A program made the translations under genes and the position numbers. This document shows positions 24,867 to 35,784 of a stretch of 64,000 nt of DNA, one piece after another. Under the pieces are notes generated by a model. The model had not been told where the DNA came from. It worked only from the letters and a program-made list of their open reading frames with translations, and did no database searches. Each line of letters begins with the position of its first letter. Position 1 is the first letter of the stretch. The stretch spans positions 13,500,386-13,564,385 of the forward strand of contig JAJEKV010000003.1 in assembly GCA_021234155.1 (NCBI GenBank), in the 5' to 3' direction. This stretch comes from Isoetes taiwanensis (taxonomy: Eukaryota; Streptophyta; Lycopodiopsida; Isoetales; Isoetaceae).

Positions 24867-25987
24867 ACATCCGTACATCCATAGATACAACAGAGGTATT
24901 AACATGCCATAAAACGAGAGCTCCTACCCGGGCTCAAACTCGTAAGGAAGTAGGCTGGGTTTTGGGCCACAAGATAGAAGCAGACCGAGATATAACAATG
25001 GCGGGGCTGGCTATAGACAAAGGCTAGGGTTGACCACTCCATCCGCCCCTCCTGTGCATACTTTCAGATGGGCTAAATCGGGTTCTAAGCGTGACTATAG
25101 CTGCGGTACACAATCTCATGGCATCACCCATCGAGACTATTAGGGTTGCATCTCCCGGTCCAATGAGGCGGGAAGGATTGCATCTCCCCTTCCCAGGGTC
25201 TAGTGGCTCCATGGCGGCTAGAGAATCGTGGCGACACCACGATTCGTGCCCGTGAACCCCCAAAACAAGAGCCATAAGGACACACGCAGCTCTTGAGAGG
25301 TAGGGCCGACACCGTCGCCCCAGGAGGTGTCGGATCCATACCTGGCCCACTTGGAATGACTGACTATAGGCCTAGCCCGCTATGGGTCCCCAGTAGTCGC
25401 GCTCAGTAGGGACCTCCATCCGCTTTGCCACTAGCCCCGTTGTATGGTGCTAAGCCACTCCATAGCCCCTGTAGCCGGGTGGGCTCCTATGCACCGGCCG
25501 CAACTAATAGGAACTAAGGGGGTCTAAACTAGGAGCATCATCAATGTAATGGCTACTAGGTCTCTACCCCCCTTCCCAATACACAAGAAGTGCAAACAAG
25601 ATCAACCAACATCATACATCCATATAACATGATCAATAATGAAGATAACCTCTAATCCTAATCACATCTAACTTACAGTTAGAGTTCATTGATTAGGGTT
25701 CCAAACCTAGACTGAGGGTTCTAGGAAGGCTCTACAAGATACTAGGTCATCTGGAATACTAGGTTCCAGATGATCTACCTATGAAGCTACTATGAATACC
25801 TGCTCCAGACGAACTTCCTCCAACTCCTGGGGTCTCCATGACTTGATAAAGAGTCGAGTGATTCCTCCTCCTTCTGATGAGCATATTGTCTTGGGTTGTC
25901 GATCTGAGCTATGCCGCAACGAATGGTGTTTGAAATGGAGTTCCGCGCGAAGAACATGTTTCAAGGCAGGTGCAGCCAAAAAGTGGC

Positions 25988-26017
25988 TTAGGGTTAGGGT
26001 TAGAGTTAGGGTTAGGG
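25988..26017 (+). repeat. Short TTAGGG-type telomere-like repeat
   Basis: Five consecutive 6-bp units read TTAGGG, TTAGGG, TTAGAG, TTAGGG, TTAGGG. It lies just past the point where the right gypsy LTR copy stops matching the left copy. The common plant telomere unit is TTTAGGG, so the 6-bp form is notable. It is too short to prove a telomere origin. Confidence 0.75.
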
Positions 26018-26258
26018 TACTTATAAGTTAGCGTTCCATGTCACTGCCACGTGGCTCCAATGGGGTGCTTCTATATGGCGGGTGCCCACTAAAGGCCATG
26101 TGGAAATGGCCTTGAGACTAAGACTGGCTAAGTTATGTAAATAAATTAGCCATGCTCCCTTTTTCCACTTACTAAGATATACAAGGCTATGATGATAGAC
26201 TTGTATGGTGATGGTGCATAGAAATATACGTATTTATGGCGTATATTTTTGGGGAATG
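26018..26258. other. Spacer between repeat elements
   Basis: No coding or structural feature was recognised. It directly precedes the LTR that begins at 26,259. Confidence 0.4.
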
Positions 26259-27061
26259 TGATCTGACGGTATTATACGGGGAGTGGTCCACAGCTAGGGT
26301 TATGGGGGCATGGCAAAAATATGGCAAAGTTGTGGAAACATGGCAAACATTACTCATGTATCTAGGGACCTTTATTCTTATGGGAAATACAAGGTAAAGG
26401 TGGTTGCACAAACATGGAAGGGGTCGAGGCACTATCATTGGGATTATTGGTTGAGGAAAAGATCATAGATAATGTCCCATGATAAGTCATATAATCTAAT
26501 TAAAGGCAAGGAGATATTTTGAGAAAAAGGCATTTTGCATGCTAAAAAATTTGAAGTCATTGAGAGAGGTCTATAAATAGAACCGAAAATTCAGTTGGAC
26601 ATATATCTGCAATTAGAGCTCCGATTGAGGCGACCTTTACCTCGTTGGAACTGACTCGGAGTCTAGTTTCCGAATTGGGGTGGCACATATCCTAGTTCAT
26701 CCGTATGAGGGAGTAATGGCCAAAAAGGTGATAGGGGGTCACAAATTACTGCTCTGGCTGACTCTGCTGATTTGCAATTATTCTACGATCGTGGTCTCGT
26801 GGGTAGCTATGGATTGAATGTTTGCTCGGGGAGCTACATGGAGTAGCCGGATATTGTTTGCTCATGGTCTACGTGGAGTAGCGGATATTGTTTGCCGAGC
26901 CAGTTCGCGATTTACCTTTGCCATAACCTTGTGGACCCGGTTGGGTGGTTAAACGTGCTCTTCAATGTATTTGTATGTAATATATGATAATTGGATCATG
27001 TTCTACAATTAAGAGGTTGTTGTTCAGTTGTTTAGCTTCCCATAAGCAATGAATTGTATCA
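26259..27061 (+). repeat. 5' LTR, second non-autonomous element
   Basis: It pairs with 28,173-28,977. It contains two copies of the CTAC-loop-GTAG hairpin motif, at 26,833-26,847 and 26,869-26,881, with loops ATGGA and GTGGA. Confidence 0.9.
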
Positions 27062-27789
27062 AGTGTTATCAGAGCGGAAGTTTACGATTCTTTTGGGAAT
27101 CTATGGGCTATGGAAACATCACCAAGATTTGTATTCCTACTCTGGATTAGAACCAAGAAGACGGAACTAGTGGCGGTATTATACTCTATGGCTACGACAC
27201 ACCAAGAATCTTGCAAGTTTGTGCTGCAAGGACAGTTGGGTTGAACTTCGTAAAAAAGTGTGTTGGGAAGTATATGAGTGAAGGCGAATCATTGGAGCGT
27301 GGCGTCCAAGTAAGGAGGGTTTGACGACTACTGCTGCAAGTGAAGCTGGGGCATCGATGGCGAGATAAAATTTGAACTTTCATGGAGAAGCGGCTTGAGG
27401 CGTATATAGGGACCGACTTGTTGAGAACGAGTTCGGATTATTGGGGAAATTCCTATGATCTTTTGAGGGATTATGGAATAAATAAAAGCATCTTGCTTGG
27501 GTTTGCAGAGTCAGATCGTGGTGATCTGAAAGGCCGGTTGGCCGTGGTATAAATATTTGACTTTGGAAGTCATATTAACACTTGACCTTAATTGCAGGTT
27601 TGCTTAGTGTTAAGCGTTGGGAAGGAACTTTACGGACAAGCTGTCAAGGATATGGATGCTAAAATTTGGATGCGGAATCTCAAATTATTTCCGAGGGGAC
27701 AGACTTATGGGTAAAGTTCGTAAGTTGATTTTCTTTATGCGGAATAGAGAATAAGAACTTTATTTCTTGTGTGTACCCGTGGTGGATTG

Positions 27790-28024
27790 GTATCGTGGAG
27801 ATACTGTATCGTGGAGATACAATCAAGTAGTACCGCGGAGGTACGAAAGATACTAAAACACCGCGGAGGTACAAGGATATATCGTACTGCGGAAGTACGC
27901 AAATATCCATAACTGCTTCTAGAGTTTTGCAGGGATCTAAAATAATGGAAACGTGGAGGTTCCAATGGATCTAAAATAATGGAAACGTGGAGGTTCCAAT
28001 GGGTATAAGGTACTGTGGAAGTAC
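27790..28024 (+). other. Cluster of short hairpins with a constant GYGGA loop
   Basis: Within 235 bp there are at least seven clear short inverted repeats that share the loop GTGGA or GCGGA but have different stems. They are GTATC/GATAC at 27,790-27,804 and 27,806-27,820, GTACC/GGTAC at 27,830-27,844, CGTACT/AGTACG at 27,883-27,899, TGGAAAC/GGTTCCA (one mismatch) at 27,946-27,964 and 27,980-27,998, and GTACT/AGTAC at 28,010-28,024. A weaker member with only ACC/GGT pairing is near 27,860-27,870. Stem bases change on both arms so that pairing is kept. Function is unknown. Confidence 0.85.
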
Positions 28025-28172
28025 AATAACTTATATAACCATTCTTGAGTTCGCAGGGTCTAGGAACTCCCAGGTGTACGTTGAACATGGGACAATCCCT
28101 TTGAGAAGGGATGGCCCAAGTTGGAGCGAGCTTGGACGATCGCGGACGATCTCTTTTTAAGAAGGGATGGAT

Positions 28173-28977
28173 TGATACGGAGTATAGCACGGGGGAGTGG
28201 TCCACGGCACTAGGGTCATGGGGGCATGGCAAAAATATGGCAAAGTTGTGGAAACATGGCAAACATTACTCATGTATCTAGGGACCTTTATTCTTATGGG
28301 AAATACAAGGTAAAGGTGGTTGCACAAACATGGAAGGGGTCGAGGCACTATCATTGGGATTATTGGTTGAGGAAAATATCATAGATAATGTCCCATATGA
28401 TAAGTCATATAATCTAATTAAAGGAAAGGAGATATTTTGAGAAAAAGGCAACTGCATGCTAAAAAAGGCTGAAGTCGCAGAGAGGTCTATAAATAGAACC
28501 GAAAAGTCAGTTGGACATATATCCGCAATTAGAGCTCCGATTGAGGCAACCTTTACCTCGTTGGAACCGGCTCGGAGTCTAGTTTCCGAATTGGGGTGGC
28601 ATATATCTTAATTCATCCGTATGAGGGAGTAATGGCCAAAAAGGTGACAGGGGGTCACAAATTACTGCTACAGCGACTCTGCAGATTTGCAATTATTCTC
28701 TGATCTGTGGTCTACGTGGAATAGCTATGGATTGAATGTTTGCTCAGGAGCTACGTGGAGTAGCCAGATATTGTTTGCTCGTGGTCTACGTGGAGTAGCC
28801 AGATATTGTTTGCCGAGCCAGTTGCGATTTGCACTGCCATAACCTTGTGGACCCGGTTGGGTGGTTAAACGTGCTCTTCAATGTATTTGTATGTAATATA
28901 TGATAATTGGATCATGTTCTACAATTAAGAGGTTGTTGTTCAGTTGTTTAGCTTCCCATAAGCAATGAATTGTATCA
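28173..28977 (+). repeat. 3' LTR, second non-autonomous element
   Basis: It pairs with 26,259-27,061. The corresponding hairpins are at 28,750-28,764 (GCTAC-GTGGA-GTAGC) and 28,786-28,798 (CTAC-GTGGA-GTAG). Confidence 0.9.
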
Positions 28978-29530
28978 AGATATCACAAATCTCATTGGGT
29001 GATTCCGTGAGATTGCATCTCCGGAAAGCTACAATCATGCCATAGCATGGTTCAGCCTATCTGCAAAGTGTGTACAGGAGGGGCAGATGGAGTGAACTAT
29101 CCTAGCCATTGTTCTATACCAACCAACGCCATGTTATGCTTCTGTCTGTTGTTATCTGGAGGTCTTGACCGTCAGTCGATCCCCTTGAGTTTGAGTCCGG
29201 GGTAGAGCCTTATTTATAGTGGATTTATTATGTTATATTGGCAGTGTATTGTTGCTTATATGGAAGATGGATGGACCACCCTTCGTGGTGGTATATTATT
29301 TTGTGTATGGTTACTAGGTGCTAACATGTATGTACGCTTCCACTGTATAGGATACCCATAGAAGGCGTGGGTTGAATGCCACCTCCATGTCCTTCACCCA
29401 GACACTTGGGCATCTCAAGTGGTCCGAGTTAGACAGATAGTCTTTCTATGGTGATATAGTCGTCGTGGGAGGGGAATTTCCCGTATTTGTACGATGGAAG
29501 CATCGTATGGACTGGGGGAGCGTCACATCA
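28978..29530. repeat. Gypsy LTR fragment in inverted orientation
   Basis: This is the reverse complement of the LTR family at 18.7 and 22.3 kb. For example, 'ctgcaaagtgtgtacaggag' at about 29,061 mirrors the block near 19,115-19,135, and the right end 'gcgtcaca' mirrors the TGTGACGC start. Only about 550 bp is present. Its right edge abuts an inverted L1. Confidence 0.7.
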
Positions 29531-31797
29531 ACAATCTCAGGTCAGAACCATCCTTGCAATGAGAATCTTCCAAATAAACTTCAATATCATCACCGTACTT
29601 TGGAGATGAAAATCTAACATTCTAAGGCCACTAGTTGCCTTAGGTTTAATGCACTTCACCCAAGCTACCTTGAACACGACTTCTACTTCATTTCCACCCA
29701 AAATCGCACAATTTCCTCTATCTTACACTGAGGAGTTAGTAGAGCAGATGCCATCATGTAGACATGAGTATTACTAAGAATGCATTTAGTCACTGTGATT
29801 CTTTCAGGCATGGATGGTCTAGCTGTATTCCACCAAAATAAGTGCTTTTGCAACCCTGCAATAATTTCATCCTAAGCATCTTAAGCGGAGACGTGAATTC
29901 CGACAGGGATACCAAGCAACTTCGTGGTATTGTTATACAGAAGAATCTTCTATGGATAGTCTGGAATACAAAGAGGGATGGGACAGTACAATGTCCACAA
30001 AGCAGTACACTTTTGCCAACCCACAAGCACTCCTGATGTTAAGGAGAATGTATCTAACAATAGCTTAGCATTATGAAGATTTTCAGTCTCGGCAATTAGG
30101 AACGAAAAAGTGTCAACAGCAAATCGATTACATTACCTCTTGAGAACCATCATCCACTGGCAGACATTGAATAATGCCATCCTGGGTAGCCACGAAGAAA
30201 AGCTGGGATAATACTTCTGCCACAATTGTGAAGAGCAAGGGTGCTAAGGGACAACGTTGCCGAATTCCTCTAGCCACTACAAAAATATCAGATGGCTCGC
30301 CTTGAAAAAGTACAGTAGATCTTGCTGACGTATGAAGCTTCATGACATTTCTTGTAAATGACTCCCCGAACCCAAGATCAAGAAGACATTTCTCCAGGAA
30401 ACCCCAATCAACACTATCGTAAACTTTAGCAAAATTAAGCTTAAGATACACCACTCTATGAACCTGTAACCGGGCCCAATATATTCATTCATATGCAGCA
30501 GCTATGCTATTGAGAATACAATGACGAGGAAGAAAGCCAGATTGTGTTCACAAGATAGAGTCAGGCCAAAAGTCTCGAACTTTTTCTGCCAATGTCTTAG
30601 CAAAGATCTTGTACACAGAAGAAAGCAATATAATAGGTCGCCAATCAAAAATAGTCTTGGGTTCCTTGCTCTTTGGAATGAGGGAAATCCAACTTGTATT
30701 CAAAATCTTATGAAGGCACCTAAATCTCTAAAACTCACAGAAGATATCATATACATCATCCTCCAACCAGTCCTAGAACTACTGAAAGAAATCAATAGGG
30801 AAGCGATCCAGACCAGGGCATTTATCCCTTTTTAAGAGAGCCACAACTCCTTCTAAATCCTCCTTCACAATATTGGACTCAAGAAGCAACCTCTACTCTT
30901 CGAAAATAATGTGACGCACCTTAATCAACACAATCGATTGCAGGTCCTTTTAAAAGGGCAATGGACGTCGCGCAGAGAATGAAGAAAAGTGTTGAGCGAA
31001 GATACTGATTAAGATGCACAAGATTAGAGATAAGAGAGCGATCCGGCAACACCAAAGAATTTATAGAAGTGACAAGTTTCCTTCTTCTTGCAGCAACAAA
31101 AAAGAATCGGGTACATCTATCTCCATCCTTGAATCAATGCAACCCTGCCTTCACTTTGGCTTCAATAGCTTTTACAGTTTCTATAGCCTTGATGTGAGAT
31201 AGTAGCTCATTTTCTCCAACTCCATTAGCGGGGCTATGAGCATGTAGTTGTTATATTTTCGGGTACAATGCAATCGTCCTCTAGTTTTAGCAGCTATGAC
31301 TCTCCCCCATTCTTTTACAAATGACTTCACTGCAGACAATGCTGCGGCAATCCTAGACATGCCCTTACAAGGTGAGAAGGCCCGAGACCAAACTCGATTA
31401 CAGCCAACTCTGAACTCATCATCCTCCAAGTACTTGTAATTAAGCTTAAATTAAGTTTTGGTAGGTCTATGACAATTAGCCACATCATTGGATAGGAGTT
31501 GTGGATTATGATCAGACACAGAGCTATCCAGAAGATTTGAGCGATGAAAATCTGCTAACAAAGCAGCTGCACAAGTATTAAAGTATCCTCTATCATGTCT
31601 TGCATAAACTCTGCCAACTTCTGTCCAATCTTTACACCACGTGAAGAACTAAACGCCATTAATCTCTATAAACTGGCAATCGTGTAAAAGGCGTAACCAT
31701 CATTCCCGCTCGAACACCTGCACCACTTCGAAACCTCAACCACTTCTATTTCTTTCCAACTCGAACCATGTTAAAGTCTCCAACCAGCAACCATGCA

Positions 31798-33130
31798 ACA
31801 TTCTTCCCAAGATGAAGAACTTTACTCCTCACAGTTGCCCACAAAGCACGACGCTGGCGAGGTCTATTATGAGCATAGACATTTATCAAACCCCATTCTT
31901 GGCCCTTATCTTTCCACTTGATTATTATCCACCGCTCAAACTTATCTGTTTGAGGCCTCCATGCAGTAAACAACACACCAGCCTTAGATGCATCAGCAAC
32001 AGACACCGAGACATTATAGTCATGTCCAAACATATTAGCTACTTTATATACATCACAACCTAGGTGGCATTATTGCTCTTGAAGGCAGCAAAAGGTAATA
32101 GAAAACTTAGACGGGTAAAGAGATAACCTGCTCCTTTTACTTAGAGAAGAAGCCACTTCCCTCACATTCCAAGACAAGGTGTTCATGTGCCCTAATTATT
32201 ATGTTCCACCTCCATACCAATAGAGCTAGCATCAAGCATATCTATCTCGCATGATTCTGAAGGGAGATCAGCCCATCTCATCCTGAAAATTGGCAAGGGG
32301 GCGCCTCCTCTTTGTTCCACCCTTCCATTGTTTTGTTTAGCATTTGGTGAGGATGAGCCCCCCCCCCCCCCCATTATTTTCTTTGGGTGCACGGCAGGGA
32401 GAGCCTCCTCTCTGCTCCACCCTTCCATGCAAAGTATCAGACTCATTCATGACATTCAACATTCTTCCCAAGATGAAGAACTTTACTCCTCACAGTTGCC
32501 CACAAAGCACGACGCTGGCGAGGTCTATTATGAGCATAGACATTTATCAAACCCCATTCTTGGCCCTTATCTTTCCACTTGATTATTATCCACCACTCAA
32601 ACTTATCTGTTTGAGTAAAAGTGACATCCACAGAGGACCTCCATGCAGTAAACATACCAGCCTTAGATGCATCAGCAACAGACACCAAGACATTATAGTC
32701 ATGTCCAAACATATTAGCTACTTTATATACATCACAACCTCGGTGGCATTATTGCTCTTGAAAGCAGCAAAAGGTAATAGAAAACTTAGATGGATAAAGA
32801 GATAACCTGCTCCTTTTACTTAGAGAAGAAGCCACTTCCCTCACATTCCAAGACAAGGTGTTCATGTGCCCTAATTATTATGTTCCACCTCCATATCAAT
32901 AGAGCTAGTCAAGCATATCTATCTCGCATGATTCTGAAGGGAGATCAGCCCATCTCATCCTAAAAATTGGCAAGGGGGAGCCTCCTCTTTGTTCCACCCT
33001 TCCATTGTTTTGTTTAGCATTTGGTGAGGATGAGCTATATCCCCCCCCATTATTTTCTTTGGGTGCACGGCAAGGGAGAGCCTCCTCTCTGCTCCACCCT
33101 TCCATGCAAAGTAGCAGACTCATTCATGAC
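31798..33130 (-). repeat. Tandem duplication of about 660 bp inside the L1
   Basis: Copy one is about 31,798-32,456 and copy two about 32,457-33,130. They start 'acattcttcccaagatgaag' and end near 'cagactcattcatgac', and are nearly identical. One difference is a 15-base C run at 32,358-32,372, which in the second copy is 'tatatcccccccc'. The unit spans the end of ORF1 and the start of the endonuclease, so duplication alone would disrupt ORF2. Confidence 0.9.
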
Positions 33131-33149
33131 ATTAGAGGCATGCTGACTA

Positions 33150-33535
33150 GCCTTATTGTGTGCATCTCTTTTCCAATTCACATTTTTTCATCCCTCTTGG
33201 GCATTTTCACGATGCTTCTGAACACTCTCGTACCACTCTTGCATCTCCTGGATCTTCTGTAACTTGGCCCTAGCATCCTCATCAATAGTAGGAGTATGCA
33301 CAATCTTCTGTGGGATAGAGGTTTTAGCAGCAGATGAAATAGCAACAACAGAAGTATCGGTAACATAGGCAGAAGGGACACCAAAAGGTAAAGGGGACAC
33401 AACATCTTCTTTGTTTCCAAGAAGGATAGTTCTTTGCAATTGGTTGTGGATTTTCATAGCTTCAATAAGATCATTGTGCACAATCAGTATCCTATCTTCC
33501 GATTCTAGAGGTGCTTGAGTGGCTGCAAGGCACAT
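33150..33535 (-). pseudogene. L1 ORF1 C-terminal part
   Basis: A minus-strand frame of 115 codons (33,535 to 33,188) has a hydrophilic, charged C-terminus containing 'QKIQEMQEWYESVQKHREN', which looks like a coiled coil. It lies upstream of the endonuclease on the same strand, where ORF1 belongs. Part of it is repeated in the remnant at about 35,050-35,170, which supports assignment to the same LINE family rather than to a host gene. Confidence 0.55.
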
Positions 33536-33994
33536 GGTACTTCACCAAAATTGATCTTCGAGGTGCCTATAATCTTATTCAGATCAGGGAAGGTGAGGAG
33601 TGGAAGATAGCCCTCCGAACTCGATATGGTCATTTTAATTACATTCTCATGCATTTTGGCCTTGTCTTACCAATGTTCTAGCGGTCCTTTAGCATATGGC
33701 TAACGATGTCGTTTGGGAGTTTATGGATCTCTTAGTTATCATCTATGTGAATGATATTCTGGTTTGTTTGAAGACTCCTGAAGATCATGAAGAACATGTC
33801 CAAAAGGTCCTTCTGAAGCTTCGAGAACATGGACTTTATGCCAAGCTAGAGAAGTGTCAGTTCGAGTACCTGCAAAGAATTTGTTCAACATTCTTGAAAA
33901 TTTTGCTGATTTCATCAACGTTATTCGAATAAGCCAAATCCGTGTACTTTGTTTCCAGCTCCACATACTTATCGCCATCATAGGAGGGGGATGG

Positions 33995-34446
33995 TGTGAC
34001 GACTAGATGTATATTTTATATATATGTATGTATAAATATGGTCATCACCACGAGAAAAAAAAAAAAGCTAGTTGCGAGGAGGCCGATTCAAACTTGCAAC
34101 TCGCTAGTGCAAGCCATATACCTTTGCCAGCTAAGCTACCTATATTTCTTGAAGATATTACCCGCATGGCATCTTCCTCATATCTATACTGATGCATGTG
34201 CGACACTGAGCATGATCTCATCCATTGGAGTGGTGCGATCTTGATCATGGGTCTAGGTATTTTAGAGGTGTCTTATTCTTGTCGAACCATTTCATTTCAA
34301 AGAGGTCTTGAGCTATCTAACTCGAGTCCTTGTATTATACTCTATTATATCAAGTATTTCCAGCATTTCAGCATATTCTTGGTGTATTTCTTGCATATTT
34401 CTCACGTATTTTTTATTTAGCGCAACGGCCCAACCTCGAGTGTCAC
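33995..34446 (+). repeat. Gypsy 3' LTR (452 bp)
   Basis: It has TGTGAC...GTCACA ends and an adjacent upstream purine tract. No second copy lies in the window. A tRNA-like sequence lies inside it on the opposite strand. Confidence 0.65.
34070..34145 (-). other. tRNA-like pol III promoter (possible SINE head)
   Basis: On the minus strand, TAGCTTAGCTGGC (34,138-34,126) fits the A-box consensus TRGCNNARYNGG, and AGTTTGAATCG (34,094-34,084) is close to the B box GGTTCGANNCC. The spacing is that of a tRNA gene, which would place its 5' end at about 34,145. No cloverleaf with a full acceptor stem is evident. A tRNA-derived SINE inserted in the LTR is the simplest reading. Confidence 0.45.
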
Positions 34447-34880
34447 ATTATCTAAAAGCCTAGCCTATCCACTTGTTTAGAAATATGACTTGGCTTTTTA
34501 TTACACCAATTGGATCTTAATATACATCAATGAACAGTTGCAAAAAATAATAACCGTGACTCTTGAGAACGCCCTTGGTCCCGATATCTCCTTCCTGGCA
34601 TCTCCTTGTGCTTTCACCATAGACCATGGAATGCGAAGAGTACCATCACTTGAAGTCTCTCATTCCTTAACAATACCTCAAGGTTCGATACTTCCATTAC
34701 ACATGCGAGCTGATATTGGAAATGCTATGAAAATTAGCACGCCAACAGGCTTTGCTAAGGTGAAGTCTATACTTGGTAGCACTTCATCTCAAAGGCGAAA
34801 GTTGCGTGGGCTTGTTGGCATCACTTTTGTATAGCTAGAGTTGTGGGCATTTTTCAAGCTTACGGAACACGGTCATGATG
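34447..34880. other. Unassigned
   Basis: There is one forward open frame of 114 codons (34,490-34,834), but it has no domain I recognise and no clear codon signal. I see nothing else. Confidence 0.3.
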
Positions 34881-35760
34881 ATGAAGACGAATTGCTTTCT
34901 AGAAGGGAGAGCCTCTCTTTGGTCTCCCCCTCCCCAATTGTTTTTGCCGAGTAACTAGCAATGGAGAGCCTCCTCTGCGCTCCACCCTTCCATGCAAATG
35001 CGGCAGATCCCGGTATGAGGCGGGTTGACCTATTACGGCGGCTTTTTCAAATTAGCTCTTTGCCATCCCTCTTGAGCATTTTCATGATGCTCTTGAACAC
35101 GTTCCTGTTGTTCTTGCATCTCCATTTAGCCCTTGCATCATCAAAAGTAGGAGTATGCACAAGCTTATGTGAGATAGCTAAGGTAGACACAGACGATGGT
35201 GGAGATTGAGGAGATGAAATGGCAATAACAAATGTAGTAAGATAATTTCTGAAAACAAAGGGAAGTTATGCACCCTCCTTGGGCCAACTATACTTGAAGT
35301 ATTCAATTACACGAGATTTGATTGAACATCCAAGGGATAAATTGGTTTTCTTGAACCATAAGAGAGGCGGTAGCATTAGCGAAGGAACAATAGAAGGCAA
35401 AGGGGATACATCAATGGAAGAAAGCCTGGAGGGAGCACTACAGGACGATCTCTCCTCACACAAAAGTTTGCAAACAGAGCAAGTTGAGGGAATAAAAAAC
35501 TAGTTGAGGGCTTTGAGCAACTGCAAGGCAAACTTCAAAAAGATAATGCCACTTTTTACAACCACACAATCAGGAAGACCGTGACTAGAAGGAAGAGAGA
35601 CACAAATTTTAGCTCCATTAAAAATAGAATGGGCTAGATGAGTATCCAAACCATTAGCGTGCTCAATATTGCCAAAAAAGGTCAAGAGCAATAAGATTAT
35701 AACTTAGAGGAGGAAGATCACGACATGAACAAGAGCGCAAGGGTTAGACAAGACTGAAGC
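34881..35760 (-). mobile_element. L1 ORF1 remnant, inverted
   Basis: Parts of this stretch repeat the L1 at 32.3-33.3 kb, for example 'gagagcctcctct.tgctccacccttccatgcaaa' near 34,965 and 'agtaggagtatgcaca' at 35,146. The region further right encodes minus-strand pieces typical of plant L1 ORF1, but broken. It is a second copy of the same family in the same orientation, or the displaced 5' part of the first. Confidence 0.55.
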
Positions 35761-35784
35761 CCATAATGGCATTGATTTTGTCAC

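Larger units (their letters stand above)
22283..25975 (-). repeat. Gypsy LTR, right copy, split by a nested element
   Basis: The LTR runs 22,283-22,522 and resumes at 24,867. Removing the nested insertion restores collinearity with the left copy across 'cgaagggtag.' and 'tccatagatacaaca'. The primer-binding site on its left makes it the 5' LTR of a minus-strand element. Similarity to the left copy ends near 25,970. The two copies differ by many substitutions and small indels, so the insertion is not recent. Confidence 0.8.
26259..28977 (+). mobile_element. Second non-autonomous LTR element
   Basis: Two direct repeats of about 803 and 805 bp (26,259-27,061 and 28,173-28,977) flank an interior of about 1.1 kb without gag or pol motifs. 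Both LTRs start TGAT and end TGTATCA. A primer-binding-like site, TGTTATCAGAGC, begins 3 nt after the first LTR at 27,064 and differs by one base from the usual initiator tRNA-Met complement. A purine-rich 'agaagggatgga' precedes the second LTR. The orientation is therefore plus. I found no matching target duplication: the flanks are 'gaatg' and 'agata'. The LTRs differ at many scattered sites, so the copy is moderately old. The interior carries an unusual hairpin cluster. Confidence 0.9.
29531..33535 (-). mobile_element. L1-type LINE, inverted, with internal tandem duplication
   Basis: Read on the minus strand, the order is ORF1 C-terminus (33,535-33,150), a duplicated ORF1/endonuclease stretch (33,130-31,798), linker (31,430-31,180) and reverse transcriptase (about 30,960-29,531). 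The endonuclease has 'LVGDFNMV' near 31,760-31,790 and an 'INVYAHNRPRQRRALW' block that occurs in both duplicate copies. The reverse transcriptase shows 'AKVYDSVDWGFLEKCLL' and 'GIRQRCPLAPLLF' near 30,240-30,440. The family is related to the forward L1 at 10-18 kb but is distinct. Frame breaks are numerous, and the C-terminal part and tail are missing. Confidence 0.82.
33536..34446 (+). mobile_element. Ty3/gypsy fossil: RT fragment plus 3' LTR
   Basis: A reverse transcriptase palm fragment (33,540-33,880) contains '[13 protein letters not shown]' and 'YVNDILVC' followed by 'TPEDHEEHVQKVLLKLREHG', typical of gypsy. After a short non-coding gap a purine-rich tract (33,981-33,994) precedes a sequence of 452 bp that starts TGTGAC at 33,995 and ends GTCACA at 34,446, consistent with a 3' LTR. 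Integrase and RNase H are missing, so the element is internally deleted and broken. It lies inside or at the edge of inverted L1 sequence. Confidence 0.8.

Noticed and set aside
34490-34834. Forward open frame of 114 codons as a host gene
   Set aside because: There is no recognised domain and no neighbouring exon, and it lies between a gypsy LTR and an L1 remnant.
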